From: Spirodela intermedia
Taxonomy: Eukaryota > Streptophyta > Magnoliopsida > Alismatales > Araceae
Assembly: GCA_902729315.2 (NCBI GenBank)
Contig: LR746267.1
Coordinates: 5,581,386 to 5,645,385, forward strand
Reading direction: 5' to 3'
DNA: 64,000 nt
Positions 38,701-50,430 of the stretch are shown one piece after another; positions within the stretch are counted from its first letter, which is position 1; each line of letters opens with the position of its first letter. Both the position numbers and the translations under genes were made by a program. The notes beneath the pieces were generated by a model. That model was not told where the DNA came from, ran no database searches, and was given only the letters and a program-made list of their open reading frames with translations.

Positions 38701-40599
38701 TATTCCTTGTTGTGTTGAATTACTGCATTGAAGACTAATGATTAGTATGTTAGCCAGGAAAAGATCATTACGTAAAATTTTTGGATCTTGTTTCCTCTCA
38801 TTTAGCTATTTATGTGTTATAGTGTTCTATGGATCTTTGATGGAAGGCTGAAAAAGCCTGACCGTCCCAAAATAATGATAGTATTCTTTTTCCCAAATGG
38901 GGCGCAGAATAAACCATAAATTTGAATGATATACTGATAACAATATTGCATTATAGAGATTCCTAGTGTGCTTGTAAAGCATGTGCTCATTAACCTTTCC
39001 TTGAGACTTTCTCGGGCCTGTTCTTTGTTTTTGAACTCAGAAGTTAGCCACATGTTTTATAGCATTGGATTTCTCACGAAATGGACTTTTATCAAACAGT
39101 CTTACTGAGGTTGGCTTGGTTCCTGTGCCATAAAACACCGCATATATGGAATAGGCACACTCAAAGAAATGTTTTGGACAATATCTAATTAATGAGAAGG
39201 TCACAATCGCATTGGCTCATCCAGGGCATGTCTGCCGTTTGAAAAGTGTAGCATTCAGAACCATTGGAATGCCATTTATCAACTCGAAGGCCAGATCACT
39301 GTTCTTCTTTTCATTATTGTGACTTCGACCATGATTTCGGCACTGCTTGTCTACCAGTTAGTGAGTGCCAACAGCTAGATGCCTATTTGTGTATTATTCA
39401 CTAGTGTTTTATCATGAACAGCTTATCCCTTGATTGTCGGCACCTGTCATCATGAACAACCAAAAGTGCTACTCTAGATTGGATTGACCTGCCATACGTA
39501 GCGACAGATGAAGCTTGTGGTGTGAGATTTAATCCTTGTGGTTGTGCACTCTCATTCTGATAAGTGGGCCATTAACACCCCCCCGTCCCTCGGTTATGCC
39601 ATCCCGTTTGTATTGATTAGTACAATGGCTGGGGTCTCCTGACGTCTGACATAATTTCTGAGATTAATAAACGTTCCGTCACACAATGGAAAGGGGAGAC
39701 AATCTATTTAGTGAGCATAAATCGATGGAAGAGATTGGGTTCGCCGCCTAAAGAGCAGTGAGGCGTAGGGGATGTAGGATATGGCTTGACTATCAAACAT
39801 GTCACACCGCAAATTATGACGATTAAGGTCTAGAATTTTCATCGTCGGATGGAAGATGAATCTCCAATATTTTATTTCATTTGGTGACTTGAATTTTGCT
39901 CGAGGGGCCCGAGTCAGCTATTTAGAGAATTCAAGTTGCTAGTTCTTCCTTTTCAGAACCTTCTCCCCCCCACCTCCCTTCAATCCCCCACATTAGGTAA
40001 AGGGTTTGGAGCAATAAACAGGAAGGATCGGAATGTTAGCAGGGAGAATTGAATCATTTTTCTGTTCTCTCAGTGCTCTTGAATTCTAGGAAGCCGAATC
40101 GTGACTTTCAGGAATATTTTAAAGTTGTAAATTTATTTATGAGTTCCATTTGCTTTGGTATTTATATCATATGGAATCCCGCCTGCATTTTGTGAATATA
40201 CTCTGCATTTGGTATTTATAAGTTAATTCTTCTGTACCAAATTTAATTAGATTGACTTTATAGTAATATATTTTTTAATGATGAAATTATTTCCAAATTT
40301 TAGTTTATTTCTTTAATTCTATGTTTTTTTCTTGCTCTTATCCGAGTTAAATTCAACTCCGATTTTTTAATTGTTTCTATTTTTATTTGACGACTTGACC
40401 ATTGAAAGAAGCAAATACATCTTCCTAAATGTGAAAATAATGCTTGCAATTAAGATCAGCATTGTCCTGTCTAACATTACCCGAAAGGACTGCCCACAGT
40501 GGCGCATGATTAAAGTCGTCCCCTTTTCCCTAGAATTCCATCTAGAACCTCTCCTGTTGGGTAAAAACGGTCAAGAAAACAAGATTTTCAAGGGCCTTG
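35701..40599. other. Intergenic region or long 5'-UTR intron before SKIP30
   Basis: Mostly AT-rich sequence without a recognised gene. Between 36.2 and 37.8 kb several minus-strand open stretches look coding-like but match nothing I recognise (see findings). The rest shows only A/T runs. Confidence 0.4.
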
Positions 40600-40747
40600 G
40601 TAAGTAGATTCTCTCTGATTTCCCCGGCAGAGAAGAGAATCGATTGTTCATGCCCTCAGTCCCTCTGAAGAACTTGTTTTTTGTTCCATTGATCTCCATG
40701 ATATAGTCTGAGATATCTGCCCATATGTCCCCCTTATCGCTTTGCAG
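40600..40747 (+). other. Possible 5'-UTR intron of SKIP30
   Basis: A strong donor (CCTTG|GTAAGTAG at 40600) and an acceptor (TTTGCAG ending 40747) bracket a 148-bp intron-like stretch. It ends 69 bp before the SKIP30 ATG. Supported only by splice consensus. Confidence 0.4.
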
Positions 40748-40816
40748 GCCCTGAAGCCGTTCTCAGTTTCATCCTAGCCAATCATTCTGGATATCCTGGT
40801 GGCGAGCCCGAGCACC

Positions 40817-41866
40817 ATGTCTGGTCTGATCGATGGGCTTCCCGACGCAGTCACCCTCCAGTGCCTGGCACGTGTGCCCTTCTGTTTCCACGCCCACCTG
40901 AAGCTCGTCTGCCGATCATGGAGATCCGCCCTGACGAGCCCCGAGCTCTTCAGAGCCCGCTGTGAGTCCGGCGCCACAGAGGAGTTCCTCTGCGCTCTGG
41001 CCTTCGAGCCCGAGAACGTGTGGCAGCTCTATGATCCTCTCAGAGATCAGTGGCTGACCCTCCCCACCATGCCGACAGAGATCAGACACCTTGCACGCTT
41101 CGGCATGGCCTCTGTGCGCGGCAAGCTCTTTGTCCTCGGCGGCGGTAGTGACGGCGTCGACCCCTCCACCGGCGACCACGACCGCATCTTTGCGACAAAC
41201 GAGGTCTGGTCGTATGATCCGTTCATCTGCCAATGGAAGAAGCAGGCGCCGATGCTTGTGCCGCGGGCAATGTTCGCTTGCTGCGCATTGGACGGCAAGA
41301 TTGTGGTCGCAGGCGGCTTCACCAATTGCCGAAAGTCCATCTCAAAGGCGGAGATTTATGATGTCGAGAAGGACCAATGGCAGCCGCTGCCAGATCTCTG
41401 CCACACACGGAATTCGGCATGCTCCGGGCTGGTTATCGGCGGCAAGATGCACGTCCTGCACAAGGGCATCTCGACGGTGCAGATCCTTGAGGACGGCGGC
41501 TCTCGGTGGGCTGTGGAGGACTATGGTTGGCTCCAGGGCCCCATGGCGGTGGTTGGTGGCGAGCCCTACGTACTGAGCCACTGCGTCGTCGCAAAGCAGC
41601 AGAATTCGGGAACGGGTGGCGGCGTGCTCGTGGTGGCACCGGCATCGGACTTCCAGAGCCGCATTGGGTACGGGATGATCGGCCTGGGAGACGATCTGTA
41701 TGTGCTGGGCGGCGTGATCGGGCCCGGCAGGATGAACCAGACGATCAAGCCCCTCTCCGATGTTGATGTGCTCACCATCAGCGGCGACCGGCCGGCGTGG
41801 CGGCAGGCAGCGGCGATGACACAGTGCCGTGGGAGTATCCTCGGGTGCACGCTGCTGAGGGTGTAG
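40817..41866 (+). CDS. SKIP30: F-box/kelch-repeat protein SKIP30 homologue
   Basis: Substrate-receptor subunit of an SCF (SKP1-CUL1-F-box) E3 ubiquitin ligase; the substrate is not known to me. The single exon encodes 349 aa, close to Arabidopsis SKIP30. F-box at aa 3-45 (GLIDGLPDAVTLQCLARVPF, CRSWRSAL). Kelch beta-propeller blades are seen at GKLFVLGGGSDGV (102-114), GKIVVAGGFT (160-169), GKMHVLHKG (209-217) and DDLYVLGGVIGP (292-303). Conserved family segments include LVPRAMFACC and IKPLSDVDVLT. The ATG at 40817 is used; the open frame extends 18 nt upstream only with a GTG. Convergent with ALP1. Coding sequence is much more GC-rich than its flanks. Confidence 0.95.
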   Translation: MSGLIDGLPDAVTLQCLARVPFCFHAHLKLVCRSWRSALTSPELFRARCESGATEEFLCALAFEPENVWQLYDPLRDQWLTLPTMPTEIRHLARFGMASVRGKLFVLGGGSDGVDPSTGDHDRIFATNEVWSYDPFICQWKKQAPMLVPRAMFACCALDGKIVVAGGFTNCRKSISKAEIYDVEKDQWQPLPDLCHTRNSACSGLVIGGKMHVLHKGISTVQILEDGGSRWAVEDYGWLQGPMAVVGGEPYVLSHCVVAKQQNSGTGGGVLVVAPASDFQSRIGYGMIGLGDDLYVLGGVIGPGRMNQTIKPLSDVDVLTISGDRPAWRQAAAMTQCRGSILGCTLLRV

Positions 41867-42145
41867 TAACACAGCACCCTCTGCATCCATAGGAGAAGCT
41901 TCGGTGCCGCATCTCTTTTAGATACAGGCGGATTCTTCCTTTCTCTTCAATGTGCACTCTCTACCACTTTTACTAGGATCATGTTCTTCGTGTGGTAGTG
42001 GTTTTTTAGTTTCCTCCATGTTTGCCACAATCTCGCTTCATGCCACAACCCTGTGGCTAGAATCTACACCAGCAAGGTGCCATGGCTAGCATCCCCCTTC
42101 ATCTCACCATGAAATCCGGTGGCTTTGAAGCTACAAGACCTGCGG

Positions 42146-42209
<64 letters not shown>

Positions 42210-42467
42210 ATCCCGGGGACCGGAGTTGGCCTTCAAGAAGCCCAACCCTGGCACCCAGTTCCTGATGAGAGTAGGGCAGATGCACAGAGAAGGAGAAGCT
42301 CCATCTGGTTCAGATGGATGGCTTTTTAAATAGAGCTAGAAGCACTCCCTGTGATATGTTAACCAGATCACTGAATCAATTTTAGCTTCCATTTCAATGA
42401 ACATCAATCAGGTGAGTACACTTACGACAAAGGAGTGAGAGGGGAGGAAGGATGAAGAGTCCCATAT
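41867..42467. other. Convergent spacer between SKIP30 and ALP1 with (CT)n
   Basis: Shared 3' flank. It contains an almost pure CT microsatellite at 42146-42206. Open frames across it are low-complexity artefacts. Confidence 0.8.
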
Positions 42468-44788
42468 TCAAGCCTCCTCCTGGGAGCTCAGATAACACGA
42501 CAGAGCCTCTCTCGCAGCCCACCCGCGCACATCCTCTTGCCGCCCGCTCTGCTCTTCGTAGCCACCATAATGGTCCTCCAAGGGAACACCCTCTTGCAGC
42601 TTGTCTCCGCCATCGACCATGATATTGTGGAGCAGACAGCAGACCAGAATTATGCTGGGCAGCTTGTGCTTATCCGGCCGCCACATCACCTTGTGGAGGA
42701 TCCTCCATGCCCCCTTCAGCCGTGCAAAGGCCATCGGAGCCAGCTGCCTCACAGTCCGATGCCGCACATTGAAGGCCACTGCCGCCGCCGCCGCACCTCC
42801 TTCTTCGTATGGAGTCATCAGCCATGGCAGTAGAGGGTACGAAAGATCCCCTACAATGTACTCCCTCAGCTCCGCCTCTTCAGAGGTGATAATCTGCCGG
42901 CTGTTTAGCCGCCGCCCACTCTCGCAGAGCTTGAAGAAGCCCGACCACCGGAGGAGACGAGCGGGGGTCATGCTGCCGGGCCAGCCAATGGCAACATCGA
43001 GGAATCTCGTCTCGTGGTCGACAATTCCCTGCAAAAACATGCTGTAGTTGCTCTCCCAGTCACGCCAGTCGTCGGAGGACTCCACAGCAGGGAGAGTCAT
43101 GGCGACCCGAGTGGTGCCAACAGCTCCACAGCATTGGGGGAGACCGGATTGGGCCTCTAGCTTTGACTTGACTTCGGTAAGCTCTGCCGGGTCAGGCCAG
43201 CATAGGTGGTGTCGGGCTCTCTCCTCCATTGACTCAATGAACCGCCAGGTCACCTGGGAGACCGTTGACTGCCCGACATTGAAGGCGGCGCCGACAGACA
43301 CCTGGGACTCGCCAGAGGCCAGCCGGCGGAGGGCGATGGCCACCTGCTTCTCCACGCTGAGGAGGCGGCCCTCGATGTTGATGAGCCCTGAGGGGGGCCG
43401 TGAGATCAGATCCTGCCGCACCAAGGAGCAGATGTACTCAAAGGTCTTCTTTGAGACTCTGAAGAAGTACTTGAATCCTTCGTCCTCCTCAGTGGGGATT
43501 GGGGGCCCTGCCAGGTTCCAATGCGCAAGAGAATAAACGACCGAAGAAGTGAGCCAGGAAATCAGATCAAGATAAAGGGTGTGTGGAAAAAAAAAAGCAT
43601 CATTTATAGAGTTTCAAGAACAAAGAACAAAATGGCAGTCACCCTATGAGGAAGTTCTCCACAAGAAAGTCAACAGCCAAAAGTCTGTGAGATGATCCTA
43701 ACTTATTTGTTAGTCTGAGGCAATCCCGCAACGAGCGCAAATCACTGTGAAAACCTCACTATATTTAGGGGAAAAAGGGGAGAAAAATGGAAACACCTCA
43801 GAAACATCTGCTGCAGGTTTTTGGGTTATGAGGATCAAAGAAGGAATCAAGCACATGGAATAGCCAGCGAGCATTGTTCAACATTATAATCTGGGAGAGA
43901 TGAATCGGCATAATAATTGAAGAACAGCAAGCTGAAAAATAATTAGAACTGCAAAAGGAATAGTGTTGCATGAATGGATTCTGTAAAATTCAGAAACCTG
44001 CCGAATTATTACGTCTACTCTTGGACAATGTGTGGATCATTTTGACCGCGACTACTAGGTTTCCATGCATTTTCTACGCATCTCCCATCTGTTCATCAGC
44101 TGGACACTCTTCATCTGCCTTCAATTATGAGGCATTTGATCTCTTAAGAACCATTCTCAGCCAAATTGCGAAGAGAAAGAGAACACTTACATCAGACAAA
44201 GAAATTTTTTTTCCAGAGATAAGCGCAAATATGTCTCATAAAAGGAAACTAATCCACAACCCAAACTGGGACGAGCGCAGTAGCTCTGAGATTTCGAAAG
44301 ACAAAACCGAGGTTCTTCCATGATTATTCATCAAAGAATGAAGGGAGCCAGTTCCTCGTCGTCCAAGGAAGCTATATAGCAGTTAGACGCTCTTAGGCCC
44401 GATCATTACGTGCTCTTGCATATATTCATACCAAGTCATGGAAACGTAGCTATTCTGGCTCGAAGAACTGGAGCAAGAATTGGACATCCGAGGAAGGGTC
44501 CAAACATGAAGGGGACGGAATCAAAGGAAATATATCGAGGAACGGGGAATGAATCGGCGGGTCCAGTGGATATCTCATGATAAAAGAACGAACTACATAA
44601 AAATTCGGGGATCATGGCAAACCGGAGCCGGAGTTCTTCTGCCAGAAGCTGTTCCACCAGTCCACATCTCCCGGTCGGGGTTCCGCCGGCCTGCTGGGCT
44701 CCGAAGTAGATGAGGTCCCCTTCTTCCCGCATTTGACGGGATCCTTCCCTGTCCGCTTCCCCTTCTTCGATTTCTTTAGAGGGGCCAT
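42468..44788 (-). CDS. ALP1: ALP1-like, domesticated PIF/Harbinger transposase, 2 exons
   Basis: Arabidopsis ALP1 derives from a Harbinger transposase, associates with Polycomb PRC2 and antagonises LHP1-mediated silencing; a similar nuclear role is inferred. Exon 1 44788-44623 (MAPLKKSKKGKR, basic, then DVDWWNSFWQKNS) and exon 2 43507-42468 join in phase (401 aa). Conserved ALP1 blocks: FFRVSKKTFEYICSLV, SRPPSGLINIEGRLLSVEKQ, QSTVSQVTWRFIE, NYSMFLQGIVDHE, SYPLLPWLMTPYEE and LPSIILVCCLLHNI. The nuclease triad is gone: the first Asp is Gly (CCGAVGTT), the second site reads GSMTPARLL, and the Glu helix reads QLAPMAFARLKG. The frame is open further upstream (Met in frame to about 44950), but 44788 matches the family start. 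Intron 43508-44622 has no feature recognised. Confidence 0.92.
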
Positions 44789-46140
44789 CCGAAATGCCCG
44801 AGCCCCCTTCCTGCTCAAGCCGTCCGAGGACGACGGCTCGTCTCCCTCAACCCGACTGCTGCTTTCGTCAGAGGGTGATTCCTCTCTTCGATGGTGTTCG
44901 ACGATTTTCTCACTGCGTTCACTTCGCGTCAAGAGTGCTGACTTTATCATACTTATAACGCCACAAGAACGTATTTTTATTGTGACGAAATAATTCGATA
45001 CTTAATACTAACTAATATGATAGGTAAATTTAAATAGGTAAATGACAAAATGAGAAGATTTTGATAGGAGCAAGTGATCTATATTGCGGTGTATAAAGTG
45101 GGCTGATACGATTGTTGGGTGATTTGATGGATGAAACTCTGGCACACCTTGACTGATTTACAATCTTGAGAGTGATCCAATTGTAGAAAATGAATGGCTA
45201 GGATTGATAACCATGCTAAGTAGCACATAAATGGCACTCCTTAAGTCCATCAGCAGAGTACCCATTTACTCTAATCATGGCCCAGAATCTCATTTTTCTC
45301 TAACTAATTTATTCTAAAAGTTTTGTCATCAAATATCACATATTTTCCCATCAATGCACAATGTTGACTTTATAGAGTTCAATTCAATAAAAATAAATCT
45401 AATATGAGAGTTCACAGATCGCATAGCAATTATATTATAAGAATTTTAAAGATTTGCATCTTATAGTAAAAAATAATTGTGCAAGTTATTGGAATTTGAT
45501 TTGATAAATCTTTCTTCACCTAATGGCTTGGGAAAGAAGTTCACAGGTTGATTTGTAGTCTCGATAAGATATGTTTCTATATCATTTCTATCTACCTGAT
45601 CTATGATAAAGTCATTACTCAAACCTATATTGATCATAAGATGGATCATAAGAATTTATGTTATAATCATCTAATTTAGGTATCATCCATAGAATCTGTT
45701 TTCAACAAAATAAAGTAAATTTTATAAGACTTCATTCTTTATGATGATTCAACTTTTCTATTACCATATAAGTACTTAATCTGCATAGTGAGCACTCTTT
45801 AAGTCAGCATAACAACATGCATCAATAATATAATTTGCTGATATAGATTGAAATTCCAATCAGCAGGTATGTTTAATGAAGACATTGCTGGATCAAACAA
45901 TATGTATGCTGCGTAGAACATTATTAAAAAATTATAATGCTGTAGAATTTCAATGTGATAAGGATCATCAATTATATCATTTAACTGATATAATACAGTT
46001 TGCAGAAATAATGATGTATTTAATCATAACCATGTGATCTCCTCATAAATTAAATGTTTTTTTAAATTATAACACATGATATCTATACTTAAGCACACTA
46101 TGTTAGCTTTTATCATCAACAGCAGGTTTGATTATCTTTA
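44789..46140. other. ALP1 5' flank passing into AT-rich repeat-derived DNA
   Basis: The first about 170 bp are GC-rich ALP1 leader/promoter. From 44.95 kb the sequence is AT-rich and probably the 3' part of the copia element at 46 kb. No gene seen. Confidence 0.5.
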
Positions 46141-46149
46141 AGGTCATAT

Positions 46150-46640
46150 GATCCTTTTGATATAGAGACTTTATTTTATTTATGAAAGATCACACATATC
46201 TTATTCTGGTCTTATTTTTGTGAATCTCTCTGTAGCCAAAGGTTTTGCGATGATTTTTGCTGTCTACCTTTGTGTTCTAGTAAACTTCAAATAATATCAT
46301 CCTTTTCAACATGACTTCATAATAAATGATGCTTGACATTAACATGTTTAATGTAGGTATGGAGGAAAATTTTATTTGGAGGATAAAATTACTCAGCTCT
46401 TATTATGGAAAATGGAGATATAATTTGAACAAACACTATTGTCATTTAGTTACCTTTTGTTTTATAAAACTTGTGATCAACACGGATATCATATACCAAT
46501 TCAACTTGAGCAATGGATAACACAATATATTCTTTTTTCCATGAAACCATCAAATTAAACATCTAGCAATGATGATTTATGCATCACTTGAACTATTTCT
46601 ATCAATGTTATTTTTGACAATATCAAAACTAGTAAAGATC
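46150..46640 (-). pseudogene. Second Ty1/copia RNase H and Pol C-terminus remnant
   Basis: Minus-strand reading (with frame slips and stops) gives NIDRNSSSDA, ARCLI, WFHGKKN, then TKHVNVKHHLL, SHVEKDDII and NLWLQRDSQK. This is the order of the SIRE-type copia C-terminus (ID-KST-SGT, SW-S-KKQN, TKHI-RHHFLR, VEKG, KPL-ER). No intact frame and no paired LTR could be delimited. Surrounding AT-rich DNA from about 45.4 to 47.7 kb is probably the same element. Confidence 0.6.
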
Positions 46641-49600
46641 ATTAAGTTAGAATCACAATTTCTTAGATACTAACTCTCAACTTTTGCAGTATCTGATATG
46701 TACTAGACATTTGAGTTTAACTATGATCAAATTTGATTCTTTTGGATTTCTCTAAGATCTAGAATATAGGCAAGAACAAAAGGGAAATTTAGCTGGGCTT
46801 GTGTATTCTAGTTCTTAGCTTTTAAAAAAATGTTCTCTTTTTTATGTCAATTGTGAAGCGTTGTAACATGATCATGCTCATTTCTTAGTTTTACAAATTC
46901 ATGCTTTCAACATTCATTGTTTTCAATAAATATTCTTATCTGACATCTATGGACTTTTTATGCAGAAAGATTTTATCAAAAAAATCATAGATATCTTTCA
47001 ATGAAAATTCATAATTGGGTTCACCATGCATACCTCATCATTCTAAGTAGTCAAAGATATAATTACTTCTTGATTGCCTAATTCAGACAGTGCTATCATC
47101 AGTGGTCAATGTTGCCACCATTTCTCTTTTCTTTTTATTCTTATTTTGTTGCAAGTAATCTGCTTGAAATGCATGTTTTTGATATTTTTATTCTGCATTT
47201 AAAAATTTGGTTTCATCTGTTGTTAGCTTGGACTTCAAAAAGGATAATTTCAGTAGTTTCTTATCATATTAATGCATCTCTTTCTCATCAAGTATCCCCT
47301 AATTTTTCAAGCTCGTTAGACAATCTCATATTTGAAACATTCATTGGATGAAGTACTTGAATCTTTTGCTGTAAAAGCTCTATCATTCTTTGACTGCTTT
47401 TCTAAATACCAAGAATACTTGCTTATAACTTGTTCCTAATGTGCTAGCCACATAACCTACTCAAGGATTTCCAACTTTAAAAAAAAGGTTTGGGTATGAT
47501 ATAACTTGTTGACTTTATGAAGACAACATGTAAAACTAACAAGGGGGTGAATTGGTTTTTTCGTGAAGACTACTAATTTATTGAACATTTTCTAAATTCT
47601 ATCAAACCCTGCCTACATCTTTAGGTTCTACTAATATTTCGTGGCATATGTTGAATGCAAGGACTTCAACAAGCTTATCATTGATCGAATACTCATGTCA
47701 ACAACACTTTGGGGGCCAAAATTGTATTAGCACACCATTAATCACTTGCAGAATTGCTCAAGGTCAGCCTCAGTAGAACACACTAAAAATTCTACTCAAA
47801 TGAACAAATTACTCCTTTGCTTGGACTGTGACTAATGTCTTGCATGGAGGAGACTTTGATTGCATTAGCAACAACTAGATTCCTCTTCTTTAAGCAACTC
47901 AAAAGTGTTTGTTACTTCTGTGAGGTCTCCACAGATGTTGGATGAAGCGCAAGCTTTATATTCTCGATTTTTAGTTCCCTATCACAACTAGAGTTTGGGC
48001 CATTTTTTATCACGAGTGCTGAAAATTAACCTTCGTAAAATATCATTTAATATTGTAAAAAATTATGACAGCTTGAAATCTTTGAATTTTGATGGTTTTC
48101 TATTCCATTGTATTCTTGCTTCAAATATCTTCGCAAGAGATGAATGCCAATAATTTAGGAAGAAACATATTTAAAAGCTAATTAACCATGTTTATCTGTA
48201 TATGAACCATTTTGCCCTTGAGTAGATCTTGCTTGATTTAAGTGTATTTTTTATTTGCATTGATTTGCAATTTCCACTTTACACTTTGATACATATTTTT
48301 ATTATCAAAAATGTCTAGGCTCCTAGATCCACTAGGAAAAAATCCCCATTTTATAGATCAGGTTTTAGAGAATCTAATGGCCATTTGCAATGGTTCGAAT
48401 CAGACTATTTTTTGTCACACTAAGACTTGAAATTTGATGTAAGAAACGCTTCTTAATCTTGAAAAATTAGTACCAACTAAAATTAATTAAATTTCCTTTC
48501 TATCTTTTTTCATAATCTTTGTCTCCAAAACATATTTTCAATGAGTATATGTTGTATATCTTTGATACAAAATGTATGTATAAAATATTACTTCATTATT
48601 TTGTTGTGAGATTTTGCTTACTCTTTCTAACACAAGACCATTTATTTTTTTAATGGAAAAACCTTGATTCAGCAAAAATTTACTGATAAAGTTAACCCAA
48701 TAAAATATCTAAGTAATTAGAAATTTACCATGTTGTGGGAATATCTGAGCTGTGTATACTAGTGAACTTTGTACATCACATTAAATTTTCTTAAGTCCAA
48801 AAATAATTTTCAAATTAATTTAATCAAAGTCATCTAGTGATCAAAAGATATCATTTACAATAAAAAAAACATTATGAATGATACGTTAGAATCAACATTG
48901 TAGTTGGTGTATCATATACAATATCATTCTAAAATATGACAATTAAAACGTCTAATATATATTTAATTTTTGTAACATGTAGAACTTAAAATATTTCATC
49001 CAAAAGTGTAAGGCATTCAAAGATGATTTAGTTCATGCGAATTGAAATTTTAATTTCTGATTATAAAAGGCAAGAATAAAAAAATATTAACCTAGAGCTG
49101 GAAATTCTTCACCTATAGTCAATAACTTGAGGGTCATTTATACAAATTGAGCTTGCAAGCATACTTTTGTTATTGTGAAGGTAATTTCTCTCTTTCTCTT
49201 AATATTTTTGTTCCTTTCTCTTTTTCTTGCTAAGTCATTCTTCTTTTATCTATTTTTTTCTTTCAACTTTCTCCCATTTATAGAAATCTCTTAATTTCAT
49301 ATATTATTTATCAATCAATAAGATCACATTCCATGTTTTCCAAAAATAATTTACACAAAAGAGGATAACTTTGGTTATGTTACAACAATATGATCTTTGT
49401 TTGTGATTTCAAATTGTCTTGAGATTCTTCTACTTACATATTCTATAGAAAATATCAAAATACTAAGTTTAGAAGTATAGGTTTAAATATATTATCATTA
49501 TTTTTAATATAGCCATGACTATTCCATGTACTACCATATTTAACTTCATAATTTCAATTTTCTCAAAGTATATTGGGATGTACTATGATATTATGCCTCA

Positions 49601-50099
49601 CTTAACATATTACTTTTGAAACATAACTATGATGTACTCAAACATCAAGCTAAATATGTGAAGTTATTTATAAATTTTTGTTAGTATGATACTCTTATTT
49701 TGAAACATGATATTTCTATAATTAATATATTAAAATTTATTTATTTATTTATTGATCTTAGAGATAAAATTGACTTAGATAAACATTTGACATATATTCT
49801 AATTTTTTTGTAATGTACTCTATTATGTTACCATAGAAACACATATACACTACCTTGTTTTATGACATAGCTCTTCATGTACTAATGTACTAATATTGAT
49901 GTACTATGATATAATATAACACTTTATGTACTAGAATAGTGCCTTTGAAGGATTAGATTATTTCGAAATAAATAAGTAGTTGGCTATGAGATTAGAAGTA
50001 GTTGGGTGATGGGCAAAAAACTAAAATATTGTATTCTCTTAGTGAGAGAATATTTATAGGTCTAACTCCTGCAAATATCTCTAGTCTGCATGATCTGGT
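46641..50099. other. AT-rich, probably retrotransposon-derived DNA
   Basis: No host gene recognised. The phrase CAAGGGGGTGAATTGG at about 47540 resembles the non-coding part of SIRE-type copia elements and has a diverged relative (AGAGGGGGGATTGAATTAG) near 63170. Confidence 0.45.
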
Positions 50100-50112
50100 C
50101 TAGCTAGAGGTA

Positions 50113-50430
50113 ATGGGAACGAAAAAGGAGGATACTTTCTGGGTGTTGACCTTTGAGGGGTATGAGGTGGTCTTGGGAAACCAGAGGTTGCAAAACCTAA
50201 AACCTATAATTCTCGCCAAGGAGAAGGGGAGCACACTAATGATACACATATCTGTAAGCTTGAAGAATATCTCAAGCCAAGAAAGGTGGAGACAACAAGA
50301 TGCACAAAACCTGGAAGGATGTTTGTTCCACAAGGGTAGATTCTTTCTTCTTCCTCTTCCCTACCAAAGACTCAAGCTCTTGTGGAGATCAGTAAAAAAT
50401 CCAGTTGGAGGGGCACTCAGTGTTTCGTAG
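50113..50430 (+). CDS. Unidentified 105-codon ORF
   Basis: An open frame with an ATG, less AT-rich than its flanks, encoding a hydrophilic protein with GYEVVLGNQRLQNLKP and a basic C-terminal half. I do not recognise it. Flanked on both sides by transposon debris, it may be a gag remnant or captured fragment rather than a gene. Confidence 0.2.
   Translation: MGTKKEDTFWVLTFEGYEVVLGNQRLQNLKPIILAKEKGSTLMIHISVSLKNISSQERWRQQDAQNLEGCLFHKGRFFLLPLPYQRLKLLWRSVKNPVGGALSVS

Noticed and set aside
41091-41890. Long alternative and antisense ORFs over SKIP30
   Set aside because: Shadow frames; only the annotated frame has F-box and kelch motifs.
42537-43536. Plus-strand ORFs antisense to ALP1
   Set aside because: No family similarity; the minus strand holds the conserved protein.
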